64,000 nucleotides of DNA, taken from NCBI RefSeq assembly GCF_026151205.1, contig NC_087078.1, positions 17,315,118 through 17,379,117 of the forward strand, written 5' to 3'. The notes beneath the pieces were generated by a model. That model was given only the letters and a program-made list of their open reading frames with translations, did no database searches and was not told where the DNA came from. Positions 1-28,250 of this stretch are shown piece by piece; the first letter of the stretch is position 1; the number at the start of each line of letters is the position of its first letter. The DNA comes from Bolinopsis microptera (taxonomy: Eukaryota; Ctenophora; Tentaculata; Lobata; Bolinopsidae). Made by a program: the position numbers and the translations under genes.

Positions 1-1710
1 CAATGTAAAAATTGTTCATCTGGGACGTTCAAAGAAGAAGTTGGGTTACAAAATCAGTGTTCTGAATGTGAAGCAGGAAAATTCAGTGCTGCTGGATCAG
101 CAACATGTTGTGAAGCAGGAAAATACAGTGCTGCCGGATCTGCAACATGTTTTGACTGTGAAGCAGGAACGTTCGGTGCTGCTGGATCTGCAACATGTTC
201 TGACTGTGAAGCGGGAAAGTACAGTGCTGCTGGATCTGCAACATGTTCTAACTGTAAAGCAGGAACGTTCAGTGCTGCTGGATCTGCAACATGTTCTGAA
301 TGTGAAGCGGGAAAGTACAGTGCTGCTGGATCTGCAACATGTTCTGACTGTGAAGCAGGAACGTTCAGTGCTGCTGGATCTGCAACATGTTCTGACTGTG
401 AAGCGGGAAAGTACAGTGCTGCTGGATCTGCAACATGTTCTGACTGTGAAGCGGGAAAGTACAGTTCTGCTGGATCTGCAACATGTTCTGACTGTGAAGC
501 GGGAAAGTACAGTGCTGCTGGATCTGCAACATGTTCTGACTGTGAAGCGGGAAAGTTCAGTACTGCTGGATCTGCAACATGTTCTGACTGTGAAGCAGGA
601 AAATACAGTTCTGCTGGATCTGCAATCTGTACTGATTGTGAAGCAGGAAAATTCAGTGCTGCTGGATCTGCAACATGTTCTGACTGTGAAGCAGGAAAGT
701 TCAGTGCTGCTGGATCTGCAACATGTTCTGACTGTGAAGCAGGAACGTTCAGTACTGCTGGATCTGCAACATGTTCTGACTGTGAAGCAGGAAAGTACAG
801 TGCTGCTGGATCTACAACATGCTCTGACTGTGAAGCAGGAAAGTACAGTTCTGCTGGATCTGCAATCTGTACTGATTGTGAAATTGGACTGAAGGCAAAC
901 GCTGAGAAAACAAGATGTGGTAAGAGAAGATATACTTCTTTGACATTTCTTTCAAAATTTTTGAAGGCGTTAATCCCATCCAGAAAACATACCAAAATTT
1001 GACAAGACAGCCAGGCTTAAAATTAACGCCAACTAACTAGGAGGAGAAGTGGGGGGAACTAAACGTCAACTAAACTAGACAATCACTTCAGATCCGTGTC
1101 CAGCGGGTACCTACAAAGACAGTTCAATGGAAAACTGCCGAAAATGTCCTGGAAACACATACAGTGTATCAAGTGCCGGTAAATGTAATGCTTGTCCTCA
1201 CGGATCTCATGCGAGCGAAGACCGGACAACATGTGGTAAGTTTATTATTTTGGTCTTGAATTTATTAAAAAAAGGTTGGAATTTCCAAACAATTTTTGAC
1301 GGCTGTTCACCTATAAAATAATAGACCTCCCCCCCCCCACCCCCCTTCCACATCTAAACGATCCATAACTTTTCCTTGACAACAGATATATCGCAATCCA
1401 GCAGAACGTTCATCAAACGTTTATATTCCTTACATATCTTAACATTGTGTTATAACACAATAAACAAAGGAGTTGCTTGTGCTCCATATCTAGCAAGTTC
1501 TATGTATTATCATAACTTCTAATTCTAAATATTTACAATATTTATGAATAGTAATATGAGTCTGTACAGTCTAAGGTTAAAATCAAGTTAAATCTCTATT
1601 TTACAGTTGGGGAAACAAATGTCGGTGAAAAAAAGTCACGTGACAGCAGTCAGCGTTTTATTGAGTTTCAAAAAAGTAAAGGAATAAATATGCTGCTCGA
1701 ACAGTTATAA
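1..1710 (+). CDS. 3' part of a protein with ephrin-receptor-like cysteine-rich repeats
   Basis: Reading frame 1 is open from base 1 without a start, so the gene begins outside the window. The first exon (1-917) encodes about 17 units of 16 residues of the type C-x2-C-E-A-G-K-Y-S-A-A-G-S-A-T-C, the signature of the GCC2/GCC3 (ephrin-receptor-like) cysteine fold of secreted or membrane proteins. The donor is at 918 (GTAAGA). A second exon of about 1091-1234 continues in matching phase 1 (DPCPAGTY, then CRKCPGNTYS and CNACPHGS), with a donor GTAAGT. A possible last exon follows the acceptor TTTTACAG at 1601-1606, is in phase, and ends at TAA 1708-1710; it is hydrophilic and uncertain. One repeat near 110 lacks two codons. 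Role is likely extracellular adhesion or binding; the ligand is unknown. Confidence 0.7.
67..882 (+). repeat. 48-bp coding minisatellite
   Basis: About 17 near-identical 48-bp units encode the 16-residue cysteine repeats. Units alternate mainly between AGKYS, AGKFS and AGTFS variants. The DNA identity is much higher than protein selection would need, pointing to recent unequal exchange or gene conversion. Confidence 0.9.
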
Positions 1711-2101
1711 TATTTGGAATCAGTTTAAATTGTTTGGCTCAACGTCAAGTCTTAGGGTATACCCTGGTATCCATTTTCTGAAAACAAAATAACGTCAAGT
1801 CTTGCGGTATAATGTAACAAAAACAATAAAATGGGACTGCTGAGCAAAGTGGTCTGGGGTACCAGCATTGGTCTCAGAAAACAAGTACTAGTGAGGTCTG
1901 CGTTAGTTAAATAATGCCTGATCAGCTATCCTTAACAAGAAGTCATCACGTTCTATGACTAACGAAATGTAATTGATTGATTTGTTTAATAGGTCTGTTA
2001 CTGTTTGTATCAAGTTCCTGTCGCTGTAAGTAGCCACCCGTCTGTTAGCTAGAAAAAACAGAAGTCTGCCATGTGACGAGTCATCTGACCGGTCATGTGA
2101 C
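1711..2101. other. intergenic, no gene seen
   Basis: AT-rich sequence between the cysteine-repeat gene and the inverted-repeat transposon. I see no conserved reading frame or RNA gene here. Confidence 0.5.
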
Positions 2102-2110
2102 CACGTAGTC

Positions 2111-2964
2111 TAGGGCCTGTCGTGATATCATGGATCGCTTAGGTTCCACCAGGATCTGGTAGTCCTCATAATTCTGCGGCCTCTATGTGTCGTCATCTCG
2201 CACAACTCCGAAAAACCGTTGTGAGTTTGGCATGTGAAAATTTGCAGCCCTCCAGACATCGATTGGGTTAACGAGTTGTCGTACGTCACCTCAAGATCGG
2301 GTGACAGGGGGCTGAACAGGCCAGAACCCAATTGATTGGGTCTGAGGTCACGTGATTATGAGCCTGAGGTCACGTGACTATGACGTCACCAGAGCTCGTT
2401 CTCCGTTTCCCGCTCTTTGGACCAGGTGAGCTTGCATGCTTGTGAAAGTGGGTGTAAGTACAGCTGTACTGTAGTTACATCCAATTACCCCTAATAGAAC
2501 GAAGATTTATTTTCTGACAGAAAGCTAGAAATTTACCAACATATCGACTTTGTTCAAAATTTATTTTGATGACCACTCCTGACCTAAAATTGCACGAGAA
2601 ATCGATTAAACTTGGTTTCGGAACTCAACAATGCTTCCTTATGCCTTAAAATCCATTTTTATCGATACAATAAACATTTTGATCCTGTGGATTAATTAGT
2701 AACAGGTAACAAATGCACAGAAAAAACCATCGCACTTACATTACATTCTTAACGGGTCGATTTCGAGTGACCAATAATCGTCGTGATGATATTTATACGT
2801 CATGCGTTCCTGATCATCATCAGCAATCAAGAGACAGGAGCGGCGATTGCTTTAAATCAACAGTTTACGTTATTTTTGTGAATTCGACCCCTGTTTTAAC
2901 GGTTATCACACTTTGTAATCGAATGTATTGGGGATAGCTTTACAAATAAGAGGACCAGTAAATA
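2111..2964 (+). repeat. left terminal inverted repeat
   Basis: Left arm of the transposon, the reverse complement of 4334-5187. It contains palindromic CACGTGAC-type words near 2350-2380 that differ by single bases between the arms. Confidence 0.9.
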
Positions 2965-4333
2965 TTTTTTGTGACGTAAACTAGAACATACACTCAAACT
3001 AGAACATTCTAAAAGATCGATTATTACGCTAAAACCCTGCTGTAAACAGCTTACCAAATTGGCCACTGTGTATGTGCTTGTAGTCATATTATATATACTA
3101 GCAGGAACCCGTCTAACCCTAAAGTGGTGTCAAGACTCAAGAGACTAAAATAATTATTACCTATTTAAATCGCGTTTTGACACCACTTGGGGGTCCAAAT
3201 TTTGGGCTGTAAAACTCCTATTTCTTGGCCAATTTTTTATTTTTTCATGCTGATTTGAAGGCCATTAAAGCATTTGACCCAGTCAAAAAAGTTTCAGTTG
3301 TATATCTTTTACGTTTTTTGCGGAAAGTCGTGTTAAAGTTGATGCCGTGGTGTCAGTAAAATGGCACGGATAAATAAATATATATATATCGTCTCGCTTT
3401 ATATATAGTAAGATGTGTGAAAAGATGCCGATTATACTTCCAGATTATTTCTCGAATAAATTCATCAGTTACTTTATAAAATAAATCATTATATTATTTT
3501 TTAAAGTAGTTGTCTTTTCCATTTATATTATACCAATCGCCGACTCACTTTTTCCAATTAGCCTCACCAGCGCAACGTGAATTTTATTAGAAATCGTTGG
3601 ATTTGCAAAGTGCTAGTAACAATCGGGGATCGGATGGCCACATTTTTAAATTCAAAAAATTCCTAGGTAGTAGGTTTACGAAAATTGAAAAAACAGACAC
3701 TTAAAAAAGCTGCCCAACTGAAATTGCACAAATTGCATTACAATACAAAGATATCATTGGAAATAACCGTCGCGTCATTCTAACAACTCATTCCTCATTT
3801 AACTGCCACCTAACACAAGGTTTTTATGGGCCATTTGTTAGCCCCAAGCGTTTTGGTCCCTCATTCCTGCCACTCAGCATTGCCTACTGTAAAGTAGAAA
3901 TTTTTCTAAGATAATAGAGAAACTGACCTTGTCTCACTAAATTCAACCACTTACCATAATTAAAATACTAACAACCAAATAAAGTTTTTTAAATAATTAT
4001 ATACAATCACCAAAAATATTTCCTCAAGTTTACTTCTAGCTAACTAATTCGTGGTTTAAGCTCTTATTTTATTTATGATTAAAGGAATGTAAAATAAAAC
4101 TTTTCGTTTCATTGAAAACTTTTCGTTTCATTGTTTATACATATAACTGATAAGACAATTGCAGCAGTATCATTCACAATTTTTCGATTAACCGTTCAAA
4201 GGTTGATAAGTGTGATTAGATTTTATAAAATTCCGATTTTCTTTAGCGTTTAAAAAAATTCCGAATCTTATGGAAGTAAGAATTTCCATTGTGTCTTATC
4301 GAAAGTGAGTGAGAGAAACACTTGTGGCAATTT

Positions 4334-5187
4334 TATTTACTGGTCCTCTTATTTGTAAAGCTATCCCCAATACATTCAATTACAAAGTGTGATAACCGTT
4401 AAAACAGGGGTCGAATTCACAAAAATAACGTAAACCGTTGATTTAAAGCAATCGCTGCTCCTGTCTCTTGATTGCTGATGATGATCAGGAACGCATGACG
4501 TATAAATATCATCACGACGATTATTGGTCACTCGAAATTGACCCGTTAAGAATGTAATGTAAGTGCGATGGTTTTTTCTGTGCATTTGTTACCTGTTACT
4601 AATTAATCCACAGGATCAAAATGTTTATTGTATCGATAAAAATGGATTTTAAGGCATAAGGAAGCATTGTTGAGTTCCGAAACCAAGTTTAATCGATTTC
4701 TCGTGCAATTTTAGGTCAGGAGTGGTCATCAAAATAAATTTTGAACAAAGTCGATATTTTGGTAAATTTCTAGCTTTCTGTCAGAAAATAAATCTTCGTT
4801 CTATTAGGGGTAATTGGATGTAACTACAGTACAGCTGTACTTACACCCACTTTCACAAGCATGCAAGCTCACCTGGTCCAAAGAGCGGGAAACGGAGAAC
4901 GAGCTCTGGTGACGTCATAGTCATGTGACCTCAGGCTCATAATCACGTGACCTCAGACCCAATCAATTGGGTTCTGGCCTGTTCAGCCCCCTGTCACCCG
5001 ATCTTGAGGTGACGTACGACAACTCGTTAACCCAATCGATGTCTGGAGGGCTGCAAATTTTCACATGCCAAACTCACAACGGTTTTTCGGAGTTGTGCGA
5101 GATGACGACACATAGAGGCCGCAGAATTATGAGGACTACCAGATCCTGGTGGAACCTAAGCGATCCATGATATCACGACAGGCCCTA
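4334..5187 (-). repeat. right terminal inverted repeat
   Basis: Right arm, the mirror of 2111-2964. The inner boundary is where the shared word TATTTACTGG ends. Confidence 0.9.
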
Positions 5188-5672
5188 CACGTAGTCGTGG
5201 TGCTATTGGCTGATACAGACGCCCGCCCGCATGCTAATTGATCAGTATACTTATCCGCTACATTATACTGTAACATCCGGCCCGGAACCAGGAAGCCTCA
5301 TTAAGCTGTGAGATCTGAGCATGTTAATCACCGGAGAATTTGATCACGTGACGTAGTTGAGTAGCACTCAATTAACCGTTGGAGCCTGGGGCTACATGAC
5401 TCATGTCCTGTGTTTGGGGTGTCGCCTCAATACTGGCTTGGTAGCATAAATACAGGCATTACAAGAGAACCAATCATCTAGTTCTCACTTACACTTTTTA
5501 CTTTCATCGCAGTTTTAGCTAAATTTGTATTATTTGGTGCTTGGAATACTTTTTGGGATCCCAACAATATCTTGAAACTCCGACTACAACAAGTTTAGCA
5601 ACATATCCAAGTTCAGCTACCACCTTCAACTCAGAAGTTAACTTCCTTGACCACCTCAACACAACAGAAGTA

Positions 5673-6554
5673 ATGATTCTCACGGAGATGAAGCCAATTG
5701 GACTCCTCAACTCGGAGAACAAGCTCGAGCTGAGCTATCTAGAGCACAATCTTCACATCGTGGCTGAAACCTTTGTTGTACTTAAGGAGATCAGTAGGTG
5801 CCAGTTTGGTTCCGTCCACTTAGCGACCCACATCAGCAACGGAACAATGGTGGCTATAAAGTTCATCCCTACTAACGTGGTAAAGTGTTTCAACAACAAG
5901 AGTATTCTGGAGAGAACGTGTAACCTGCAGGAGATGGATGTTGTGGTGGGGAAGCTACCAGCAGAGTTCGTCTACGGAACAGTGTGCCAGTCTCCGGAGA
6001 TTATACGGTACGAGGCTTGTTTTGTGGACCAGGGCTGCTGGGCTCTGGTTATGGAGTATCCTGTGGGCTTCTCTGTGCTCAGAGACCACGTGATATCACA
6101 TGGTCCTCTAGACCTCGCCTCTCTCTGCAAGATCACCAGACAACTGGTTACTGCCATGAACACGTGCGTTATCAACGGAGTAGACCACAGAGACCTCTCC
6201 CAAGATAATATCCTCTACAACCCGGACACAAAGCAGATAAAAGTAATCGGTCTGGGACACGCTGCCACACTCCACAACAAGGAGCCTTACAAAACCCCCA
6301 CCAACTCCAGCAACCTGCCTCCTGAAGCCAAGAAGTACGGTGTTTGTAGTCCTCTTCAAACCATGGTCTGGAAGTTTGGCTCCATCTTGAACTTCTGTAT
6401 GATGGGAGCAGGTAGATTGAGCAGGATGAGTCCTCCCTCAGCAGTGAGCAGTAAGAATCCTATTGAGTTTATTGTAAGGAGGTGTTTGGACAAGGATCCA
6501 AGGAACAGGATATTGTTTAGTCATCTCAAGAAACATATCAACCAGCATCTCTGA
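5673..6554 (+). CDS. PIM-like protein kinase homologue, probable pseudokinase
   Basis: The frame is open from a stop at 5520; the first in-frame ATG is 5673, giving 293 residues. About 44 further codons upstream are open, so an upstream exon is possible. The order of motifs follows the PIM family: a degenerate glycine loop ending FGSVHLA, the lysine in VAIKF, a hinge in ALVMEYP, catalytic loop HRDLSQDN, and an Arg-containing C-lobe end (CLDKDPRNR). The DFG motif is replaced by GLG (KVIGLGHA), the loop lysine of HRDxK is Ser, and two glycines of the ATP loop are missing. Loss of the magnesium-binding aspartate argues for a pseudokinase. The gene is intronless. An AATAAA-type signal lies near 6800. 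It starts only about 490 bp from the transposon end. Confidence 0.75.
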   Translation: MILTEMKPIGLLNSENKLELSYLEHNLHIVAETFVVLKEISRCQFGSVHLATHISNGTMVAIKFIPTNVVKCFNNKSILERTCNLQEMDVVVGKLPAEFVYGTVCQSPEIIRYEACFVDQGCWALVMEYPVGFSVLRDHVISHGPLDLASLCKITRQLVTAMNTCVINGVDHRDLSQDNILYNPDTKQIKVIGLGHAATLHNKEPYKTPTNSSNLPPEAKKYGVCSPLQTMVWKFGSILNFCMMGAGRLSRMSPPSAVSSKNPIEFIVRRCLDKDPRNRILFSHLKKHINQHL

Positions 6555-6964
6555 AGTTTTACTGTGATTTTTGCGGACATTTTACTGAAGTTTTACTATT
6601 TACGAAGGTTGTGATATTAGGGATACAAAAACGAGCAGTTTTTGGACTTCTCTAAGTAGTCAAAATAGTATAAAAGCTGATGTAACAGTGATTAACATTG
6701 ATTCTTTTGAATTTAAGATAAGATTGAATTTATGTTTTTGAATGTATTGATTGTATTTGTATTTATATGAAGTTTAATTAATTATTGTGATTAATTTAAA
6801 ATAAAAATCCAGTTTGTTTTATTTGGTTCATGTCCTGCGAAAGTTTGTAAAGTGACACCGATATGTTACACCGACTGATAACTTGAATTGTATTGTTATG
6901 TTATAACAAATACAATAATTCAATACAAAAACAATATCAACCATAATTCAAGGTCACGAGTTCA

Positions 6965-8056
6965 TTATAAAACAGTGTCCTGATTAAAAGTGTTCCTGAA
7001 ATTTATCCCTTCAACCATACTTGTGGCAGTCGTGTCTGTGGTGAGTGCAACTGGGTGATTACCTGAGAACATCGGTCTTTGTTGATTTGGCAGAGAAAAA
7101 GGTTGGCATAGTCCGTTACCTGATAAAACTCCTCTAGAATTAAAATTGGTATTAGATCCTCTCATCTTACTGGCACTCCCATAAAATATAATCCTCTTTG
7201 CAAGATCCTGAACGTACTTTCCGAATCTTCTGTTGGATACAGTGTACAATATTGGGTTGCCGCCGACATTAAGAAATGTAAAGTGAAATGCTATGAGGCT
7301 CAGCGCAGGGGACACCTCAACTCCTTGACCATTGAGGAAGGCAAATACCAAATAAGGAGTCACACTACAGATGAAGAGACCAGATAAAAGGGAAGTAGTG
7401 AACAAACCCCTAAAGTTTACTGAACTGTTAGGATTGTGTCTTTTCTTTTGTCTATAAGCGACCAACAGTAAAATCAAGTTGAAAACTGTGATGAGGACAA
7501 GGGGGATTAAATGCTGCAGAATTATCACCGTATTAAACAGAAGGGCCGCATTTTGGTTTGTATAAATAGTAGACATGCATTTAGCGCTACTAGGTACAAA
7601 CACATAATTAGACTTGTAGCCCAAAGAGATCACTGGACCAGCCATCGAGAATATCCAGATAAGTATAATAGCTAGATGAACAGACCTCCTTGAAACTACA
7701 TGGAAAGGGGCAATCATTCTGAGTCTGTATGCTGTTATTGCCAGGACAATGAGGCTGTTTGCACCACCAGAGATGAACGGCAGATGAGCGCTGATGAAGC
7801 AATAGATGTCACCCATAATATACCTCCCAGCGAAGTAGGTGACAGTGATAGGTATCACCACCACCAAAGTGGAAATGATATCCGCCACTGCCAGGTTCCT
7901 TACCAGTACAATGGAGATCCGGTCTAGTTGTATCGCGTTATACCGGATAGAGGAGTAAACGACGAGGCCGTTTCCAATCACTCCCATTATTCCCATCAGT
8001 ATGCAGTATGTTGCTAGTGGCACCACTTGTGCTGTGCTCAGCGTCAACTCGAGCAT
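6965..8056 (-). CDS. class A (rhodopsin-like) G-protein-coupled receptor, intronless
   Basis: A 363-residue single-exon frame starting at ATG 8056. Seven hydrophobic segments are visible: TM1 with GNGLVVY, TM2 with LAVAD (the LxxxD site), TM3 after DIYCF (disulfide Cys), TM5, TM6 and TM7 with NPILY. The DRY motif at the end of TM3 is YRL, keeping only the arginine. The second disulfide Cys is in extracellular loop 2 (KCMST). Location: plasma membrane. The ligand cannot be read from sequence; such divergent amine/peptide-like receptors are common in non-bilaterian animals. It faces the kinase gene tail to tail. The 3' part of this gene is duplicated as a fossil at about 8445-8588. Confidence 0.85.
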   Translation of the reverse strand: MLELTLSTAQVVPLATYCILMGIMGVIGNGLVVYSSIRYNAIQLDRISIVLVRNLAVADIISTLVVVIPITVTYFAGRYIMGDIYCFISAHLPFISGGANSLIVLAITAYRLRMIAPFHVVSRRSVHLAIILIWIFSMAGPVISLGYKSNYVFVPSSAKCMSTIYTNQNAALLFNTVIILQHLIPLVLITVFNLILLLVAYRQKKRHNPNSSVNFRGLFTTSLLSGLFICSVTPYLVFAFLNGQGVEVSPALSLIAFHFTFLNVGGNPILYTVSNRRFGKYVQDLAKRIIFYGSASKMRGSNTNFNSRGVLSGNGLCQPFSLPNQQRPMFSGNHPVALTTDTTATSMVEGINFRNTFNQDTVL

Positions 8057-8166
8057 TGCTATTAATCTTATAAAGATTTGTTCAGATTAAAAATATAATT
8101 TTAGATAAGATTGATTGCAACGAGCGTAAGAAGTAATCTTAAAATCAAATAATAGGCATTTCGTGG

Positions 8167-8343
8167 TTAGGGGTCGTTCAAATATTACTTAATCACTTTT
8201 TCGGCCAATTTGTAACCTCCACTCCCCTCCGTTATCAGTTTTACACATAGCTATTGTGCTAAAATTACTCTAGAGTAATCATTTAGAAACCCCCTCCCTG
8301 GCCCTCCTCCTCAGTGATTACGTAATATGTAAACGACCCCTTA
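8167..8343. mobile_element. MITE with GGGGTCGTTCA termini (copy 1)
   Basis: The ends read GGGGTCGTTCAAATATTAC and its inverse (GTAATATGTAAACGACCCC), flanked by TTA on both sides, consistent with a 3-bp TTA duplication as made by PIF/Harbinger-like elements. The same family occurs in opposite orientation at about 34741-34912. Confidence 0.8.
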
Positions 8344-8444
8344 TGCAAATACCACCATATTATGTCCCTCGATACGAACACACAAACTGAGTGAATGTTC
8401 TAATAGAACAATGTTCTAATAGAAGGTGCAGTAAATGTTACTGG

Positions 8445-8588
8445 AATTGGATCTCCCAATCTACTGGCACTCCCACAAAATGCAAGATAAGTACACCAAG
8501 ATTCTGAACATACTTTCCGAGTCTTCTGTTGGTTACAGTGTACAATATTGCGTTGCCGCCGACATTAAGAAATGTAAAGCAAAATGAA
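8445..8588 (-). pseudogene. GPCR fragment (TM7 region)
   Basis: The stretch repeats about 140 bases of the receptor gene (7145-7288 region), including the NPxxY-encoding segment and the start of the cytoplasmic tail. The central proline codon and following bases are altered and no long frame remains. It is a broken tandem duplicate lying upstream of the live gene. Confidence 0.75.
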
Positions 8589-8723
8589 GGTTTTAGTAGA
8601 AGCTGCAGTCAATGTTATTCAAATCGAAGTGCTTTAAGCAAACGAACGCCTAAAAAAACCGTATTCCTTGACGTTGGGACCATATTATGTTTCAAGGGTC
8701 TCTACATTTCGGCAAAAGTTTCT

Positions 8724-25932
<17,209 letters not shown>

Positions 25933-26149
25933 CTAAAATAGATATATATTTTAATATTACATCACAAATTATTGATGGTTTCTGTCTTCTTTCAAAACAA
26001 AGATTAAAGATTAGTACTGGTTGTAAAATAAGAAATTTGCAAATAGGAATTTGCTTGAAAAAAAAATGATCCAATTCTTTGGGTGTGTGCACAATAGTTC
26101 TTTAGCATAGCTTCAATCTAAAGTCAATAAATATAATATAAATATCATC

Positions 26150-26595
26150 TATCCATGGCAACTATACACTGCTACCATGGCTGCTACACACTGTCACCAT
26201 AGCAACTACACACTGATACCATAGCAACTACATACTGATACCATAGCAACTACACACTGTTACCACGGCTACTACACACTGTTACCATAGCAACTACACA
26301 CTGTTACCATAGCAACTACATACTGATACCATAGCAACTACACACTGTTACCACTGCTACTACACACTGTTACCATAGCAACTACACACTGTTATTATAG
26401 CAACTACATACTGATACCATAGCAACTATACACTGCTACCATGGCTACTACACACTGTTACCATAGCAACTACACACTGATACCATAGCAACTACATACT
26501 GATACCATAGCAACTACACACTGTTACCACAGCTACTACACACCGTTACCATAGCAACTACACACTGTTACCATAGCAACCACACACCGTTACCA
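26150..26595. repeat. 22-bp minisatellite
   Basis: About 20 copies of TACCATAGCAACTACACACT-GT with substitutions (ATACTGA and CACGGCT variants). Confidence 0.95.
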
Positions 26596-26599
26596 GGAA

Positions 26600-26850
26600 C
26601 GAAAGCGAGGGACGACAAGGGGCTATTGCGATGCAATCTGGACTAGAGTCCGGGCTGGCACCTTTAGTTCCAACCCTCCAGTACTGGAAACGAGGAACCT
26701 GATCACCCATCTCCTTTACATTAATCTCTTCATACCAGCTACCGCTCTCAGGATTGGGAACGAGGAGCGAATGGGAGCTATTGCGATGCAATCCGGACAA
26801 GAGTCTAGGGTGGCTCCTTTAGTTCCAACTTCTCAGTACTGAGAGCGATT
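26600..26850. repeat. two-copy ~145-bp tandem duplication
   Basis: The segment containing GCTATTGCGATGCAATC and CCTTTAGTTCCAAC occurs twice (about 26622 and 26778) with divergence. Confidence 0.75.
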
Positions 26851-26869
26851 CTCTTTTCCATTATTTGCC

Positions 26870-27340
26870 ATAGCGTGTGCGACGCGTGCATCCTCGGTGA
26901 GCGCGCGTGTGCTCCGTCAGCACCGCTACATGGCGGTCTGCGAGCGTGCGCGGGCAGCTGTGGTGCGCGCGGTGCCGCGCAACGGCGTTGTGGGGTCGGC
27001 CACTCACGCTGAATAACAGAGTAGCCAAACCGGGGTCTATTACCCGTATGGCATATTATTACGCGCAGGTGCCACTGGTGGCTCGCCGACCAGAGACGCC
27101 CGGTGGCAAGCTGATTGCATATATGACCTCTATATCTGAAAGCAGGTTGGGGGCACTACGGAAAGCTTAGAAGCTTCTGTCACCTACTACTACTACTACT
27201 ACTATCATCTATCCCTCGTAGCTCTTCTCCTCAGGTATCAGGTTGAAGGAGACATTCGATATAGGGGTGGTTCATGCCTATTTTGCCTTCTTACGTACAC
27301 CTCTAACTGCTACTTGCACACTCCTCATTATATCCATGCT
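26870..27340. other. GC-rich island, no recognised gene
   Basis: About 26880-27000 is rich in CpG and GCGC words, unlike its AT-rich surroundings. An 87-codon frame crosses it but matches nothing I know. A CTA/TAC trinucleotide run follows near 27185. Confidence 0.4.
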
Positions 27341-27344
27341 CAGG

Positions 27345-27616
27345 CAGTGGGGTAACGTTGCCTGTTGGCGCCCCCGCCGAAAAAGCACCACCCTGTTGGT
27401 GCCCCCTCCCTAAAATTGAACAAATTAGGTGATTTTAGAGGATACGCCGGTAAAATCTCTAAAAAAGTGTGTATCAAGAGCAAAACGCACAGTTTTGCTA
27501 GTACTTTAGTTAAGTTTTCGAAATTGTCCCACATTCAAACGACGATTTGGCGCCCCCCTAAGATTGCCCCCCCCCCCCCCCCCCCCCCGCACAGCGGGGT
27601 CCTTCGTTACGCCACT
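27345..27616. mobile_element. hAT-like MITE (copy 1)
   Basis: The ends are CAGTGGGGTAACG and CGTTACGCCACT. It is strongly similar along its length to 61417-61687 and includes a long poly-C tract near 27568-27588. The right terminal base and the target duplication are blurred here. Confidence 0.75.
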
Positions 27617-27699
27617 CAGGCGTGTTTTGATGTTACATATCACATGGCTGCAGTGTCTACAGTTTATCAAATTCAATTTTATGAATTAATAAAATCTAA

Positions 27700-28250
27700 T
27701 ACATTATCTATAAATAATTCATTAATACTTCCCAGTGGAATAAAGATTTATAAAACGCTTCTTTGCGACAAAGGGATGAAACCAAAGATATTCATTATGT
27801 CTCTCCTTATTGCTTAAATAACTGGGTCCTTCAATTTTCCCTAAAACTTCATTCAAAACATTCCAAAAATAAAAATCATTTACACTGTTTTTAGAAATCA
27901 TTTCTTTCTTAAATCCTTCCAATCTAACTTTAAAGCTTAAAACTGTAGAGCAGTTCTTGACATCTGAAGGGAGTTTGTTTCAATAAGGAATGACTCGCTC
28001 CAGAAGAAAAGAAAACTGGAGATTCTTGACTTTAGTTACACCGTTACTACATCTATTAGTTGAAACAAGATTAAGACCAGATCTGCTCATTCTGAAAAAA
28101 GCCGATCTATATTCAGTCAAACCACTAGTTACTTTAAAAGCTTCAATAAGGTCCCCACGTATTCGCCGCTCTGCCAGCGTTGTCAAATTGAGGATATCCA
28201 GTCTACGGCTGTCAACACAGCAAGTCTCCTTATGAAACGCTTGGCCTCAG
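27700..28250 (-). pseudogene. decayed LINE reverse-transcriptase tail
   Basis: Minus-strand fragments in two frames read AERRIRGDLIEAFKV, LERVIPYWNKLPSDVKN and SFKVRLEGF, typical of the last part of CR1-like LINE ORF2. Frames are broken and no ends are defined. Confidence 0.7.

Larger units (their letters stand above)
2111..5187. mobile_element. non-autonomous DNA transposon with 854-bp terminal inverted repeats
   Basis: The arms 2111-2964 and 4334-5187 are inverted copies of equal length (854 bp) with only scattered mismatches. The outer ends read TAGGGCCTGTCG and its complement. The 9-bp word CACGTAGTC lies directly outside both ends (2102-2110 and 5188-5196), which is a target-site duplication. 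A 9-bp duplication with very long arms is what Mutator-like (MULE) elements show; other 8-10 bp duplicating families cannot be excluded. The 1,369-bp centre (2965-4333) is AT-rich and has no transposase frame, so the copy needs enzyme from elsewhere. The arms' small reading frames are mirror copies and probably not genes. Near-identity of the arms suggests recent insertion or arm conversion. Confidence 0.9.

Noticed and set aside
41-995. Long frames on both strands (283 and 313 codons) over the 48-bp repeats
   Set aside because: Shadows of the cysteine-repeat frame; a repeat unit divisible by three keeps other frames open. Only frame 1 gives a known domain and correct exon phases.
2128-5170. 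67- and 69-75-codon frames in the transposon arms
   Set aside because: Mirror copies in the inverted repeats, no family match, and no centre gene; not supported as proteins.
26907-27170. 87-codon frame in the GC-rich island
   Set aside because: No family resemblance; open frames are expected in GC-rich DNA poor in stop codons.
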